This document shows positions 10,691 through 21,132 of a DNA stretch of 64,000 nt, piece by piece (positions within the stretch are counted from its first letter, which is position 1; each line of letters starts with the position of its first letter). The DNA lies in NCBI GenBank assembly GCA_037127315.1, contig JBBBDQ010001124.1, forward strand, positions 1,102,501 to 1,166,500, in the 5' to 3' direction. The notes beneath the pieces are model-generated. The model was not told the origin of the DNA. It did not search any database and was given only the letters and a program-made list of their open reading frames with translations. The position numbers were made by a program, and so were the translations under genes. Source of the stretch: Ascarosepion bandense (lineage: Eukaryota > Mollusca > Cephalopoda > Sepiida > Sepiidae).

Positions 10691-11304
10691 ATTTTACAAA
10701 TGAAACACATCCAAATTTGTTTTCACCCAGCAGGCAAGCCATTTTCTCTCATGTTACAGATCCATTAATGGATTATGAAACTATTGCATATAATTATTAT
10801 TTTTTTTTTTTGCAATAATACAATCTATTATATATTGGCACCCACAATCCATCAATCTGGCAGTGAGAAAATGTAAAAAGTTTTTAGTGATCATCTGAAA
10901 ATTATCATGGAGTACATCATTTTTTTGATTACAAGAATTTGGGGGCACATCCTCAATATTTTTTCTGATTTTTCCCTGGGTGGATAAAATATAACATAGA
11001 ATTTTGTTTCATTTTTCATTCTCAGAAAAGACAGGTTTACCGAATTTTTGTTATTACATGTTGAAACCTAAACCAACAAGATTACTTTCCAAGAAAATCC
11101 CCTGTCTGCTATTTGACTTTTAACAAAAACAGGACATGGTTTTTATTTTAATTTTTTTATTTTTGACTAAAGATATTAGTCATCAGTACTGGTTGCATTT
11201 GTGTTTGTGTAGCAGCGTGGTTTGGTATCTGTGTTTCTGTGCATTTGTGTGTGGCTGACCTCATCGTATTATTTCCTGTGCCAAAGGTCAGTGTACATAT
11301 ACAC
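10691..11304. other. no gene recognised
   Basis: AT-rich sequence with a T-run near 10800. No repeat match was found in the window. Confidence 0.5.
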
Positions 11305-11520
11305 GATTTCTTTTTTTTTTAATCATTTCATCCCAAACAAGGCAATGAAGCCACTAAGATGCAAGAAGTTACTGAGCAGAAAAAAATACAAAGACAAGAA
11401 GATAACAAATTTCAAGAAAATAAAAAAGGTGACAATTGATACTGCATTTAAATTTTTGACATGCAACAACTTATTCAAAAATTGTAAAATTCCAAAAAAT
11501 AAAATGTAAACGGAACTTGT
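11305..11520 (-). mobile_element. LINE-A 3' end, minus strand
   Basis: Starts with the antisense poly(A) (T-run), then AATCATTTCATCCCAAACAA, AAGCCACTAAGATGCAAG and the antisense of the NLxxFKCxVN C-terminal codons. The open frames on both strands here are by-products. Confidence 0.7.
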
Positions 11521-11521
11521 T

Positions 11522-11628
11522 GAATTTAAATTTCTAAGCAAGTACATAAAAGCTACAATAGATATAAATATATATAGATATATATATATATAATTTCTAA
11601 GCAAGTACATAAAAGCTACAATAGATAG

Positions 11629-11663
<35 letters not shown>

Positions 11664-11815
11664 CTAAGCAAGTACATAAAAGCTACAATAGATAGAAATA
11701 TATATAGATATATATATATCTATAATTTCTAAGCAAATACATAAAAGCTACAATAGATATAAATATATATAGATATATATATATATAATTTCTAAGCAAG
11801 TCCATAAAAGTTACA
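11522..11815. repeat. tandem repeat of about 62-75 bp with TA microsatellites
   Basis: Five copies of TTTCTAAGCAAGTACATAAA followed by AGCTACAATAGAT and a variable TATATAGATA tract. The 5' part of the unit resembles LINE-A 3' sequence at 11530, so the array may have grown from the edge of that element. Confidence 0.85.
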
Positions 11816-14235
11816 ATAGATTACTGAGGGTGGAAGAAACAGACAGGATAATAAAAGAACAATATTCAAAGAGACAAACGATAGCAACTGATCTTGAATT
11901 TGAATTTTTGAAGATTGCAATTGGAATCATCATGGGAGATTTGAATGTCAAAGTAGGCAAGGAGAGGGAAGGTATGACAACTGGCATCTTTGGTTTAAGA
12001 AATTCACAACAAACAAGGATAAAATGGGTCCAATGGTGCACAGCAAATGACCAGGTAATAACGAACACCTGGTTTCAAGAGCACCCGTGACATCTATGGA
12101 CATGGAGAAGCCCAGGTGACAGGAAAACCAGATAGACTACATAACCATAAACAGGTAATTCAGAAATGCAGTGGTTCAAAGCAAAGTCTATCCAGGCGCT
12201 AACTGTGGAAGCGACCATGTACCAGTCATCTGCAAACTAAAGGTGAAACTCCGGAGATTGAAGAAGCCTAGTGCAGCACCAAAACTGAAATACAACACAC
12301 TCATAAATGACCTTAGCCTACAGAAAGAATACACTAACAGTGTGAAAAATAAATACTAATAACAAATTGGAAAAGGACACTCAAAATGGGACTCGCTAAA
12401 GGAAGCAATAGTGACATCAGCAAACAACATTGCCCCAAAAGAAATTAGGCACAGAAAAAAAAAATGAGTGGATGACTGAAGAGATTCTCGACATGATGCA
12501 AAGGAAGCAGTAAATGATATGAAGACATGGAATGGAGTACAGGGAACTACACAAAGAAATAAAAAGAAAATGCAAACAGGCTAAAGAGGAATGGCTCAAT
12601 GACAAATGTGCAGAAGTAGAAAGACATGCATAAAGAAATAAAAGAACTGACAGGACAAAAACCTGCTCTTCAACAGGATGTCTAAAATTTAAGGATGGAA
12701 CAATCATTTTGGAGAAAGAGGAAATACTCCAACGATGGGAAGAATATATAAAAGATCTTTTCCACAACAAGAGACAGCAACCGATAATACACAAAGATGA
12801 AGATGGATCAGAAATATTAAAGTCTGAAGTGGAATCTGCAGTAGCCAAACTGAATAGAAACAAAGCAGCTGGACCAGACGACATAGTCATAGAGGTGCTG
12901 ATAACCCTGGAAGAATTAGGTATAGAGAAAATTACAGAAATAATAAATGAAATTTATAATAGTGGTGTAATACCACATGACTTCAGCAAGTTGATCTTCA
13001 TAACACTACCTAAGAAGCCAGAAGCAAACGAGTGCAAACTCCACAGAACCATCAGTTTAATGAGCCATATAACAAAACTGATCATCCAAATCCTGATGAA
13101 TAGAGCAAGAAGCAGAATCAGGCCAGAGATAGGACAAGAACAGTATGGTTTTGTCAAAGACACTGGAACAAGGAAAGCCATATTTATGATTAGGATGCTC
13201 TCTGAAAGGGCAATACAAATGAAGAGGAACTTGTACCTGTGCGTTAGTGATTAAGTGAAGGTGTTTGACAAACTACACCACAAAGAATTGATGGAGATGC
13301 TCAGCAGCCTTGACATATTTGGGAAAGATTTAAGAGTAATCAAGAATCTTTATTGGCAGCAAACCACTTGTGTACAAACAGGTAATGAATTCAGCAGATA
13401 TACAAAGATAGAAAGGGGCATAAGACAAGGATGTGTCTTTTCACCAGATCTATTTAACTTCTACAGCGTGAATTTTTTGAGGACCCTAGAAGTTATACCT
13501 GGATTCATCATTGGAGGCCACAATTTAAACAACTTAAGGTATGCAGATGATACAATGCTGATAGCAGACACAGAAAGGAAACTACAAGATCTCCTACAGA
13601 AGGTAGCTGAAGAGAGTAATAAGAAAGGACTATAAATAAACTGTAAGAAAACTGAATGCATGGTCATCAGTAAAAAGGGCAGCACAATATGCTAAATACA
13701 GGTTGGAGATACTAGAATCAAGCAGGTACAAAAATTAAAATACCTGCTAAGTGTTATGACAGAAGACGGAAAGTGTGTTGTCAGTTCTTCAGTATGGCAG
13801 TGAATGCTGGACAATATCAACAAAAATGAAGAAAAAACTTGAAGCAACTGAAATCTGGTTCTACAGAAGGATGTTGCGGATATCATGGATCGAGCATGTG
13901 AGCAATGATGAGGTTTTGGAAATGATGGAAATGAAAAGGAAATTAATACTGAGCATCAGAAAGAGACAGCCGAAGTTCCTGGGACATGCAATGAGGAAGG
14001 AGGGCTTGGAGAACCTGATACTAACAGGTCAGATAGAGGGAAAAAGAGACAGGGGAAAGCAACGGATAACATATGTGAAGAACCTAATCAGGTGGATGAT
14101 GGAATGAGGGTTGCATGGTGTAACAGGAGAAGGTGTGCTAAGAGCCACCAGGGATAGGGAGATGTGGAAAGCTATGATCACCTACGTCGTGAAGAGATTG
14201 TTGACAGGAAAACAGGAAACCAGAAGACTGTTTCA
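11816..14235 (+). pseudogene. RTE/BovB-like LINE: endonuclease and reverse transcriptase
   Basis: Best RTE copy. Endonuclease remains at 11830-12359 show MGDLNVKVGKEREG, VQWCTANDQVITNTWFQEHP and PGANCGSDHVPVICK. A CGA-to-TGA change at 12088-12090 stops the first frame. A linker region follows. The reverse transcriptase lies at 12709-13635: NRNKAAGPDDIVIEVL, then LCVSD followed by stop TAA (13252-13254) where a tyrosine is usual in motif A, then KVFDKLHHKELME, RGIRQGCVFSPDLF and the catalytic LRYADDTMLIAD (YADD at 13540-13551). The C-terminal part at 13775-14107 carries QYGSECWTISTKMKKKLEA and RKRQPKFLGHAMRKEGL. A frameshift near 13690-13770 separates the last two parts. The single promiscuous stop in motif A leaves the rest of the palm readable. 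RTE elements nick DNA and reverse-transcribe their RNA at the nick. Confidence 0.92.
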
Positions 14236-14990
14236 CAAATGAGAAGTGTGGCAGAAGAAACTATTAGAAGTTACAAGTAGCAATAACAACAGTATAATTA
14301 TGAGACCTAATTACCAATCTAGTAGTTTTTTTTAATGCTAATTTACCAGACAGGCACATTCTTTCCATCTAGAATAAAACAATCTTTGTGCCAACCATCT
14401 GGCTGACTTTGCCTTTATAAGCTAACATCAAAAAGAGAATTTTTTTTTTCATTTTGGGGAGCAGAGAAGTATTCGTTTAAATGTACCTTCCTGTGGATAC
14501 GTCTGAGAGCTGGAAAATGTGAGCAAGTTCATTGAAGAAACATCCTCAGATTAAAATATATTAAAAAGACATTTTTTGGCCTTCTGAGCTTGCTTTGATA
14601 GCAGGCATCTGTAATTGCTAACATTTTTATAAGCATTTGCTTGCAAATAGCATAAAATCAATACCGAGGCAGAAGATATTTTCTTTATGGTTATTTCATA
14701 GGGTGAAAATATTCTCATGAAAGCCTCTTATTTCCTGCTGCTTATCAATGAATTAATAGAAATAAAAGCTTAAAAAATATCACTGTCATATTGGTTAATC
14801 AAACATGCAAGGAATTAAAAACCAAATTCAAATTACATTTTTTTATTTGGAATCTTAGAAATCTATTTTCAATTTTTCACTTTATTGGAAGGTAACCCAT
14901 TGAGAGGGGAATATTAAAATTAATTTATTTCTCAAGAAATCTGTGAAAAGTTGAGCTTGTTATTTAGTTTAAAATAAAATAGTAGTTTTC
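14236..14990. other. no gene recognised
   Basis: AT-rich unique-looking sequence following the RTE tail. Neither strand has a credible frame or repeat match. Confidence 0.5.
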
Positions 14991-14997
14991 TTCTTTA

Positions 14998-15092
14998 TGT
15001 ATCATGTCTAAGTGATCATGGTTCTCCACAACTTCCTGTTCTTTGCAGCTCTTAATAAATTTTGTCTTTGTGATATTTTTCTCTAACATTTA
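14998..15092 (-). pseudogene. RTE 3' fragment, outer left part
   Basis: Antisense RTE end (GATCATGGTTCTCCACAACT), matching 46400-46470 and 60250-60275. It is interrupted by LINE-A and continues at 15433. Confidence 0.7.
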
Positions 15093-15432
15093 TTCTGAAA
15101 CCAATAAAATGTAAATGCAAATTCTACTCCAGCAGCTTTTTTTCTCGCATTTCCCGTATGTGAAATTCTCTTCTGTTTACTTGCTTCCTCAACAATCTCC
15201 AAGAATTTAAATGTAAAGTCAGTAGTCATCTCCTATCTCACTAATCTGCATCCTTTTTCTCATGCTCCTTTCTCCGTCTGCTCCATTCTCATCAGTATTC
15301 TCATGTTTCTCTTACCCACTCCCTACATTCCCTATAACCTGTCACTCTTTCTCATAACTTTCCTCTTATGTAACCACCAACAGTGACAGTAAAAGGCCTT
15401 GCTTGGGGCGATATGATTATAAAAAAAGAAAC
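15093..15432 (+). mobile_element. LINE-A 3' part nested in RTE
   Basis: Begins CTGAAACCAATAAAATGTAA and ends GGCGATATGATTATAAAAAA, covering the last roughly 340 bp of LINE-A. The bordering strings CATTTATT and CATTTACT may be a diverged target duplication. The host RTE is on the opposite strand. Confidence 0.8.
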
Positions 15433-15850
15433 TCCATTTACTAAAGCTCATTAAATTTTTGTCTATCATACTTGATTTCATTCTGTCCTGTTGGTATCAA
15501 CCCTTCTTTCCTCATTACATGCCCGAGAAACCTAAACTGTCTTTTTCTGATGTTAAGTATAGGTTTCCATTTTCTCTAAAACTTCATCAACGTTCACATG
15601 TTCAGTCCATGGTATCCTCAGCATCCTTCTGTAGAACCACATTTCTGTTGCCTTTTTTTACAACCTTCTCTAGGAGTTTTAGTAGTTTTCTTCCAATGTC
15701 TGTTATGAACAATGTCATCTGCATATCTTATGGCTGTCAACAATGAAACCTGGTTGGACCTCTTATTACTTCAGAATCGCCTTGCTGAATAGGTCGAATA
15801 AGCCTGGCGAGAAGACAAATCCTTGTCTTACACCTCTTTCTTTTTTTATA
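15433..15850 (-). pseudogene. RTE reverse transcriptase fragment, outer right part
   Basis: Minus strand carries, in order from its 5' side, remnants of RKGVRQGFVFSPGLF, a PGFIV stretch, then the MWFYRRMLRIPWTEHV-like and RKRQFRFLGHVMRKEG-like C-terminal stretches, with frameshifts and missing segments. The YADD region is damaged. This is the same family as 11.8-14.2 kb. Confidence 0.75.
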
Positions 15851-15854
15851 TACT

Positions 15855-16570
15855 AGCAGTATAGCCCGGTGTTACTCGGGTGTAATGAAAGCTTTAAAAC
15901 TAATCCATGGTCCTGGAGCTCAGACTCTTTGGACATTGGCACAAAAGACTAAAAAGCAATAGTTGTTTCCAGTGAAAGCGAAACCGTAGACTGAAAGAAA
16001 AATGAATGGATGTAAGTCAAATTTTGATATCCTGATATCAATATCAAATAAGTTTTTTCGTCGTAAACTGAATTTTGCAAGCTAAATAAGTCCTCTGAGT
16101 AAATGGTATCATGGCTGAGACTAAGAACTACAATTATATCTACTTAGAGCCAAACCTGAAGCAAAAACTAAAATAAAAGGGCTGAAAAAATACAGACATA
16201 CAGGCAGATAAACAGACACACACACAAACATCTTGCCTTTTATATATATATATTATCAATTTTTGCACTATTGTAAGAACTGCAATCGTGAAACTTCTGA
16301 ATATCGTTTTCTTATGTCTTTGTCTATGAGTGTATCAAATTTGATTAAAATCGGACCACTCCTTCTATAACCAAATTTTTTCGATGATCGATTTTTGATA
16401 TTTATCAAGAGTACCTCGACACAAAGCCTAGCTAAGAACACTCGCAGACACTTATAGTACAACTGTGTAAATTTTCAAGAAAATCAGTTCAGCCATTTTA
16501 GAGTCTATAGGTAATGGACGCAGACACACACACAAAGTTCCATTTATAAATAAGTTTAGATTAGATTTAG
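15855..16570 (-). repeat. R700 dispersed repeat, full-length reverse copy
   Basis: Runs from CTAGCAGTATAGCCCGGTGT to the CA microsatellite and AAGTTCCATTTATAAATAAG, ending in TTAGATTAGATTTAGAT. The same text in the opposite orientation occupies 28465-29220. A TA microsatellite sits in the middle at about 16240. No open frame of note. Confidence 0.8.
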
Positions 16571-16845
16571 ATCTGGGGAACTCAGCTATTTTGTTTCGTC
16601 CATGTATTAAGGTGTTACTATATCACAAACACAATAATGACCGTAATGGGCGAATGAAAACTGGAACCATTCCTTCCATTTGTACCAATGCACAAGAGAT
16701 AAATTTATGTTAATATTTGAAGTAAATATTTGTCATATAAGCAAAATGATAGAATTTTCAGAGAATGAAGACAATGGTCACAAATATCTGGATTCTAATT
16801 GTTCATTAATGAGTGGGGAAAGTTTAGCTGATCAGTTTTATTATA
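16571..16845. other. no gene recognised
   Basis: Short unique AT-rich spacer. Confidence 0.4.
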
Positions 16846-17210
16846 TAATTTTGTATTGTGATAATTTACATTATTTCCATTGTTCAGACTGTAGTCTTCA
16901 TCTTTATTGCCATATTCACAGTGTTTCAGCCATTGTACACTCTGACCTTTTTCAGGTGTTTGGAATTTTGAACTGAACCATTTATTTTGACCACAGGGGT
17001 AGATAGATCTCACTCTATGAATCATTCCACTTCTGGAAGTCTTAGTTATTTCCATTTAACTCAAGTCTTTGTAGTCTTTGGGTCAAGTCACTGAATTCAA
17101 CCAACACTTTTATCCCCTGGACAATGTGCCCTTGAAACATTGTAAATACAGCAACAAAGATGAGGATAACAGTCCATATAATGTAAACAATTACAATATC
17201 CCATTTCAGG
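16846..17210. mobile_element. MITE-B with long imperfect terminal inverted repeats
   Basis: Left end (TAATTTACATTATTTCCATT, then GTCTTCATCTTTATTGCC) is the imperfect complement of the right end (GCAACAAAGATGAGGATAAC, then CATATAATGTAAACAATTAC) over about 70 bp. Total about 360 bp with no open frame. Other copies: 63230-63575 and decayed ones at 4.2-5.2 kb. Consistent with a non-autonomous DNA transposon; superfamily unknown. Confidence 0.75.
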
Positions 17211-17499
17211 AATATAGACAAACTTGGCATTGTGATTTGAATTTTATATGTTTTTTGTTTCTTCCATTAAAATATTTGAGGCATTCAACTTTCTTTTTTT
17301 CCATGAAGTTTACCTTCTAAAGTTTGATACAGATTATATATGGAAATGTTTTATTCAATATAAAATAAGATATAATCTTGTTATTGGGTTTGTATCAAAA
17401 GTCATTATGTCAAATGCATTCTCTGTTTGTGGCAGAATACACAACTTGCTCAACTGAATAATTTCACTCTGCATTTTCGTGGGCCACTGCATCCCCATA
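17211..17499. other. no gene recognised
   Basis: AT-rich spacer between two repeats. Confidence 0.4.
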
Positions 17500-17685
17500 A
17501 ATGCCCCAGACTAGCAAGGAGAAGGGTAATTTTATCAAGTCACAGTCTTTAAAATGGTTGTCAATCAATGCTATAGAATCCAGTTTTTCCTGTTGTTTAA
17601 CCTTATATTTGTGGGAAGAAAAGATAGATTCATATCTTTCTCGAGTTTATTTATACATAAGTGAATGTAAAGCATGTAAGTGAAT
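17500..17685 (-). mobile_element. S1 SINE fragment
   Basis: Degraded antisense S1 body: GGTTGTCAATCAATGCTATA, GAATCCAGTTTTTCCTG, then TTTATACATAAGTGAATG. Confidence 0.6.
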
Positions 17686-17689
17686 GTAA

Positions 17690-17940
17690 TTATGGGTATT
17701 TGGCCAAGTGGTTTGGACTTTCACGTTCTGACCATGTAGCCAAAGTTCGTATCTCACCATGGTCGATGTGATAGGAAGGTGACTTCTTGACTTCTTCAAT
17801 CCCAGAAAGCAGCACATTTCGAAAGTGTCCAAAAAACATACGATGGGTTGACCCAAGCCTTGTGAGTGACACTGCATGAAGTCACAAGTCATCATGACAG
17901 AGGGTTTGAGTGTCCTGGTCTTGTTCAGCCTGTTGTTCAC
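17690..17940 (+). mobile_element. S2, a second tRNA-derived SINE type
   Basis: Head TTTGGCCAAGTGGTTTGGAC resembles an A box, and AAAGTTCGTATCTCACCATG contains a B-box-like AGTTCGTATCTC at tRNA-like spacing. The body has no match to S1. Only one copy is in the window, so boundaries are uncertain. Confidence 0.5.
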
Positions 17941-18117
17941 ACTAAAGAATGTGCTCTCTCTCAGAAAATGTAACTAAGGTCTGATCAGCATAGTTGCAAT
18001 ATAAATCATACATGGGCTCTGTGGGTGTTGAATAAACACAAATGTACCTGAGCAGGCATCTGCAATGGAGATTAGCTAACCACCCAAAAAGACAGGTGTC
18101 CTTGGTTACGAGTAACA
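17941..18117. other. no gene recognised
   Basis: Short spacer, nothing seen. Confidence 0.4.
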
Positions 18118-18212
18118 GAAAAAAACAATTGTCATGAACTCAGATGGAATTTGAACTCAGCTCTCTGGTTTTGTATTCCAAGCTGTAATCCATTACACCA
18201 CCCACACATCCA
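18118..18212 (-). mobile_element. tRNA-like SINE head (S1 type)
   Basis: Antisense of an S1-type head: TGGAATTTGAACTCAGCTCT holds the B box in reverse, and ATCCATTACACCACCC the A box in reverse. The SINE body is missing. Confidence 0.6.
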
Positions 18213-18389
18213 TGTTCACTGTAAGTAGTTTCATATTTTTAACAGATTTTTATTCATATACACAGTCAGAAACTTTTACTTCCCCCCAACAGAAACATGG
18301 GTTGGTTTCTTTTTTCATGTTGAGTAAATAAATAGGATAAAAAAGTACATTATTGGGTAGTGTCCTGCTTTTTTTTATCTTTTTTTTTT

Positions 18390-18690
18390 TTTATTAAGGA
18401 ATGAAACAAATCTTTCCTGGCACACTCTGCTGGGTAAGGATCATTATCTCTCAGTTGGATTTCTGTCTTCGGGCGGAGTGTGGCTCAGTTATGTCTCTGT
18501 CCAAGAATAGATGTGCATCTGAAAAAAATAAAGAAACTGAGAGTTGCCCAGTCCCAAGGAACAGATACCCCCCGAGGCTGCACCACCCCCATTGCATTAG
18601 AAGTGGGGATTGGTGGTTGCAATCAAAGCCAGTGCAACTGATGATTGCAGGGGCTGGGCAATTTTCGTCCTTAGCCTGAGTGTACGTGCT
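18390..18690 (+). other. GC-richer island with a 92-codon frame, unidentified
   Basis: A frame at 18401-18679 follows a long T-run and TTATTAAG. The peptide includes LCWVRIIISQLDFCLRAEC and NRYPPRLHHPHCIRSGDWW. Base composition is clearly richer in G and C than the surroundings. No domain is recognised. It could be part of an untranslated region, an exon of a fast-evolving gene or a repeat without a second copy here. Confidence 0.25.
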
Positions 18691-19021
18691 CAGGTGTTCA
18701 CATTAAAAGCTGACCTCGTGTCACAACTCACCCCAGTGGGGGTGGGGTAGGGTAAACAAACTTACTACTTTAAGTCAAATGTGTCACGATACTTGCTTAG
18801 AAAATGGTCACTTCATTTGTTTCCTTTTTTTATGGAGGATTGAAGAAGCTGAAGAAGTTTAAGTTGCTCATAATTCGAACAAAAAAGACCTGAGAAGTCA
18901 CAGTGGGTTAGGAAAGCCTTACACTATAAAAATGGCTGTAGCTCTATAGTTGGCACACAGGTTTATATCTAATCACTCTCGACTGGGTCACTAAAAACAT
19001 CACTGCTAGAGTATCAAATAT
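18691..19021. other. no gene recognised
   Basis: Mixed sequence; nothing recognised. Confidence 0.4.
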
Positions 19022-19600
19022 GTCGGTCAGTTAAGTGCCAAACATGGTACATGCTTTGGCAATCAGATCTCTTTCAATTCCTGATTGACTAAGTAAAAGA
19101 TTTTCCTACAGTAGGTTGTCATTTCTTTCTACAGTAGACTGGTTGCCAACCAAGGCTATAGAACCCAATCTGTCTTGCTATTTGTTGTGGAGTAGTTTAG
19201 AAGGTTATAATCATGCTATGTCGGTTGCTAATTGACTTAATGCACCCAAAATGTTAGGAACTTGGTAATCTTTCACTGAAAGCTGACTCCTTAGTATCTG
19301 GCTAACTGCCGACTAATATCAACTGCCTTAGTCCAACTATGTCCAAACTGGAACTAGTAGTTCTACTGAACTCCAATAGAACTCTAAAGAACTCCTATGG
19401 ACTTCCCAAGAACTTCTGAAGAACTTCTTGTTAACTCTTATTAATATAGGAGGGAGAGTCCATTATCTGAAGAATAGGTGTGTTTTCCCATAACACTATT
19501 CAACCCATAGCTGAAGGGAGAAAAGATGGATTAATAGCTTTTCCAAGGATATTTGTGCATAAGTGAATGCACCAAATTCAACAGGAATTCAAACTCGTAT
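19022..19600 (-). mobile_element. S1 SINE split by a solo LTR
   Basis: Antisense S1: GTCAGTTAAGTGCCAAACAT at the 3' end of the SINE, then GGTTGCCAACCAAGGCTATA. The solo LTR follows, and S1 resumes with CAACCCATAGCTGAAGG and the antisense B box near 19595. Confidence 0.85.
19183..19495. mobile_element. solo LTR, copy 1
   Basis: A 313-bp unit starting TGTTGTGG and ending CCCATAACA, so it has TG...CA termini with short inverted ends. It is flanked by the 5-bp direct repeat CTATT (19178-19182 and 19496-19500). Undisturbed S1 copies carry the single-copy site CTATTTAACCCATA, confirming the duplication. A second copy lies at 57932-58225. No internal retrotransposon genes are present. Orientation cannot be fixed. 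Confidence 0.85.
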
Positions 19601-20040
19601 CTATTAAACATGTATTTCACAAAAAACTATACTTAACTCCATTTTATCGTATTATCAATATTGTATCATTATTTATTATTATTTATACTGTTGAGCTTTT
19701 TAGATTCTCTTTCAGAGATGATAATGTTGGATAGAGATGCTGACATTTATTTTAAAGTGGATTTTACTGCTTGTAAAATTCAAGAAGTGGAAGCAAATTA
19801 CTTAAACTCAGAATTTCAAGCATCTTCCCAAAACTAATTTAAAAACAGGGATTTATCCTTTGAAATAAAACGCCATAATTGAACCAAACATAAGGTGTTA
19901 ATTATGGTGTTTTTAAAAATACAACCCTTCTTTCACTGATAAAACCTCTCACTGCTCTATCACTACTATCATGTTCATGGAAAGCGATCAGAGGAACTAC
20001 ACTCCTTAGTTCCACCAGTTCTAACCTTCATGGCTATGAC
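19601..20040. other. no gene recognised
   Basis: AT-rich spacer, nothing recognised. Confidence 0.45.
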
Positions 20041-20215
20041 ATTTTTTTTTAAAATCACATCACCCCAAGCAAGGCGGTAAGGCCACTGGTGTGCAGGGAG
20101 CTACGTAAGAGTGAATAGATTGGAAAAGAGAAAGCCGGGAACCATGTCCTAAGCAGGGAACAAGGGATGAGCCTCTACACCTGTTCAATAGACGTGGGTG
20201 GAGTGATGACATGCA
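20041..20215 (-). mobile_element. family E retroposon sharing the LINE-A 3' end
   Basis: Antisense poly(A), then AAATCACATCACCCCAAGCA and CACTGGTGTGCAGGGAGCTA (the LINE-A type end), and then a family-specific part (GAGAAAGCCGGGAACC, TGTTCAATAGACGTGGGTGG). The same unit is at 50068-50232 and 61730-61905. It may be a SINE or the tail of a LINE subfamily. Confidence 0.75.
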
Positions 20216-20394
20216 TTGCATTAGGTTGTTACAAAAATTTCAGAAACATAATCTTATTATTGAAAAAAACTGTAGAAATGTTGAAATTAGTCAAAATACA
20301 AACCTTGAGTGATTGGCTGTGTTGTAATGAAAACATTAAAAGGCAATTCCACCTCTGGTTTGGGCCTAAAAGTTTTACCATATAAAATTGTACT

Positions 20395-20695
20395 TCAGTC
20401 AGTTAAGTGCCATATGTGAAACAATCTTTGGGCGATCATGTCTCAAAAGAGACATGACTGACTGAGCAGAAGATTATCCCGCAGTAGGTTGCCATTGCTT
20501 TCTGCAATAGACTGTTTGCCAGCCAAGGCTATAGAGCCCAATCTGTTCTATTATTTAACCCATAACTGGGGGAAAGAGATGATTTAATACTTTTCCCAAG
20601 GTTATTTGTGCATAATTGAATGCAAGGAATTCAACTGGAATTCGAACTTGGCTCCCTGATTTGTCATTCCGAGTTGATATCAATTGTGCTTAAGT
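20395..20695 (-). mobile_element. S1 SINE, near full length
   Basis: Antisense copy from GTCAGTTAAGTGCCATATG through GGGCGATCATGTCTCAAAAG and the tRNA-like head (TGGAATTCGAACTTGGCTCC). It sits inside mariner sequence, directly after the text for the third catalytic aspartate region. Confidence 0.85.
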
Positions 20696-20836
20696 GCTTA
20701 AAAAATTGATAATCAGTGGTTGAAAGATCAGGAGAATATATATGACGTGGTGAACTCCCATATCTAAAGTCTTTGATTTTTTGCAACTTCATTCTTGCAA
20801 CATCTGGCCACACATTATCATGGAGCAAAATTGGAG
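20696..20836 (-). pseudogene. mariner transposase fragment, C-terminal catalytic part
   Basis: Minus strand reads PILLHDNVWPDVARMKLQ, then YSPDLSTTDYQFF. These are the second and third catalytic aspartate regions (HDN and TDY) of mariner DD34D transposases. It is a duplicated part of the longer pseudogene at 21432-22215, bounded on both sides by S1 SINEs. No start or complete domain, so it is a relic. Confidence 0.8.
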
Positions 20837-21030
20837 GCAGTTAAGTGGCATACGTGATACATGCTTCAGGCGATCATCTTTCAAAAGAGACATGACTGAC
20901 TGGGCAGAAGATTATCCCACAGTAGGTTGCCATTGACTTTCTGCAGTAGACTGCTTGCCAGCCAAGGCTATAGAACCCAATCTGTCCAGGTATTTGACTC
21001 ACAGCTAGAGAAGGAAGAGATGTCTTATAG
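20837..21030 (-). mobile_element. S1 SINE, head-less copy (part of composite)
   Basis: Antisense S1 3' half, from GGCAGTTAAGTGGCATACGT to about the CTGTCCAGGTATTTGACTCA string. It stops at the same internal point as the head-less S1 copies near 30270 and 62700. Confidence 0.8.
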
Positions 21031-21112
21031 TATTACATAGTAATTATAGGGGGATCAGTTCATTACTTCATAACATATAAAACTGATCCCCCACTTTATG
21101 CCCATCAGAAGC
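21031..21112. repeat. M hairpin between two S1 SINEs
   Basis: AGGGGGATCAGTTCATTACT and AAACTGATCCCCCACTTTAT form the arms. Flanked on both sides by S1 in the arrangement also seen at 29880-30465 and 62548-63140. Confidence 0.8.
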
Positions 21113-21132
21113 CTTAATCATGTTTTCAACTA

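Noticed and set aside
12417..12890. 157-codon minus-strand frame
   Set aside because: Antisense of the RTE linker and reverse transcriptase start; rich in S and L with no domain.
19183..19495. A MITE rather than an LTR
   Set aside because: TG...CA ends with 5-bp duplications at both copies and only about 8-bp inverted ends fit LTRs better.
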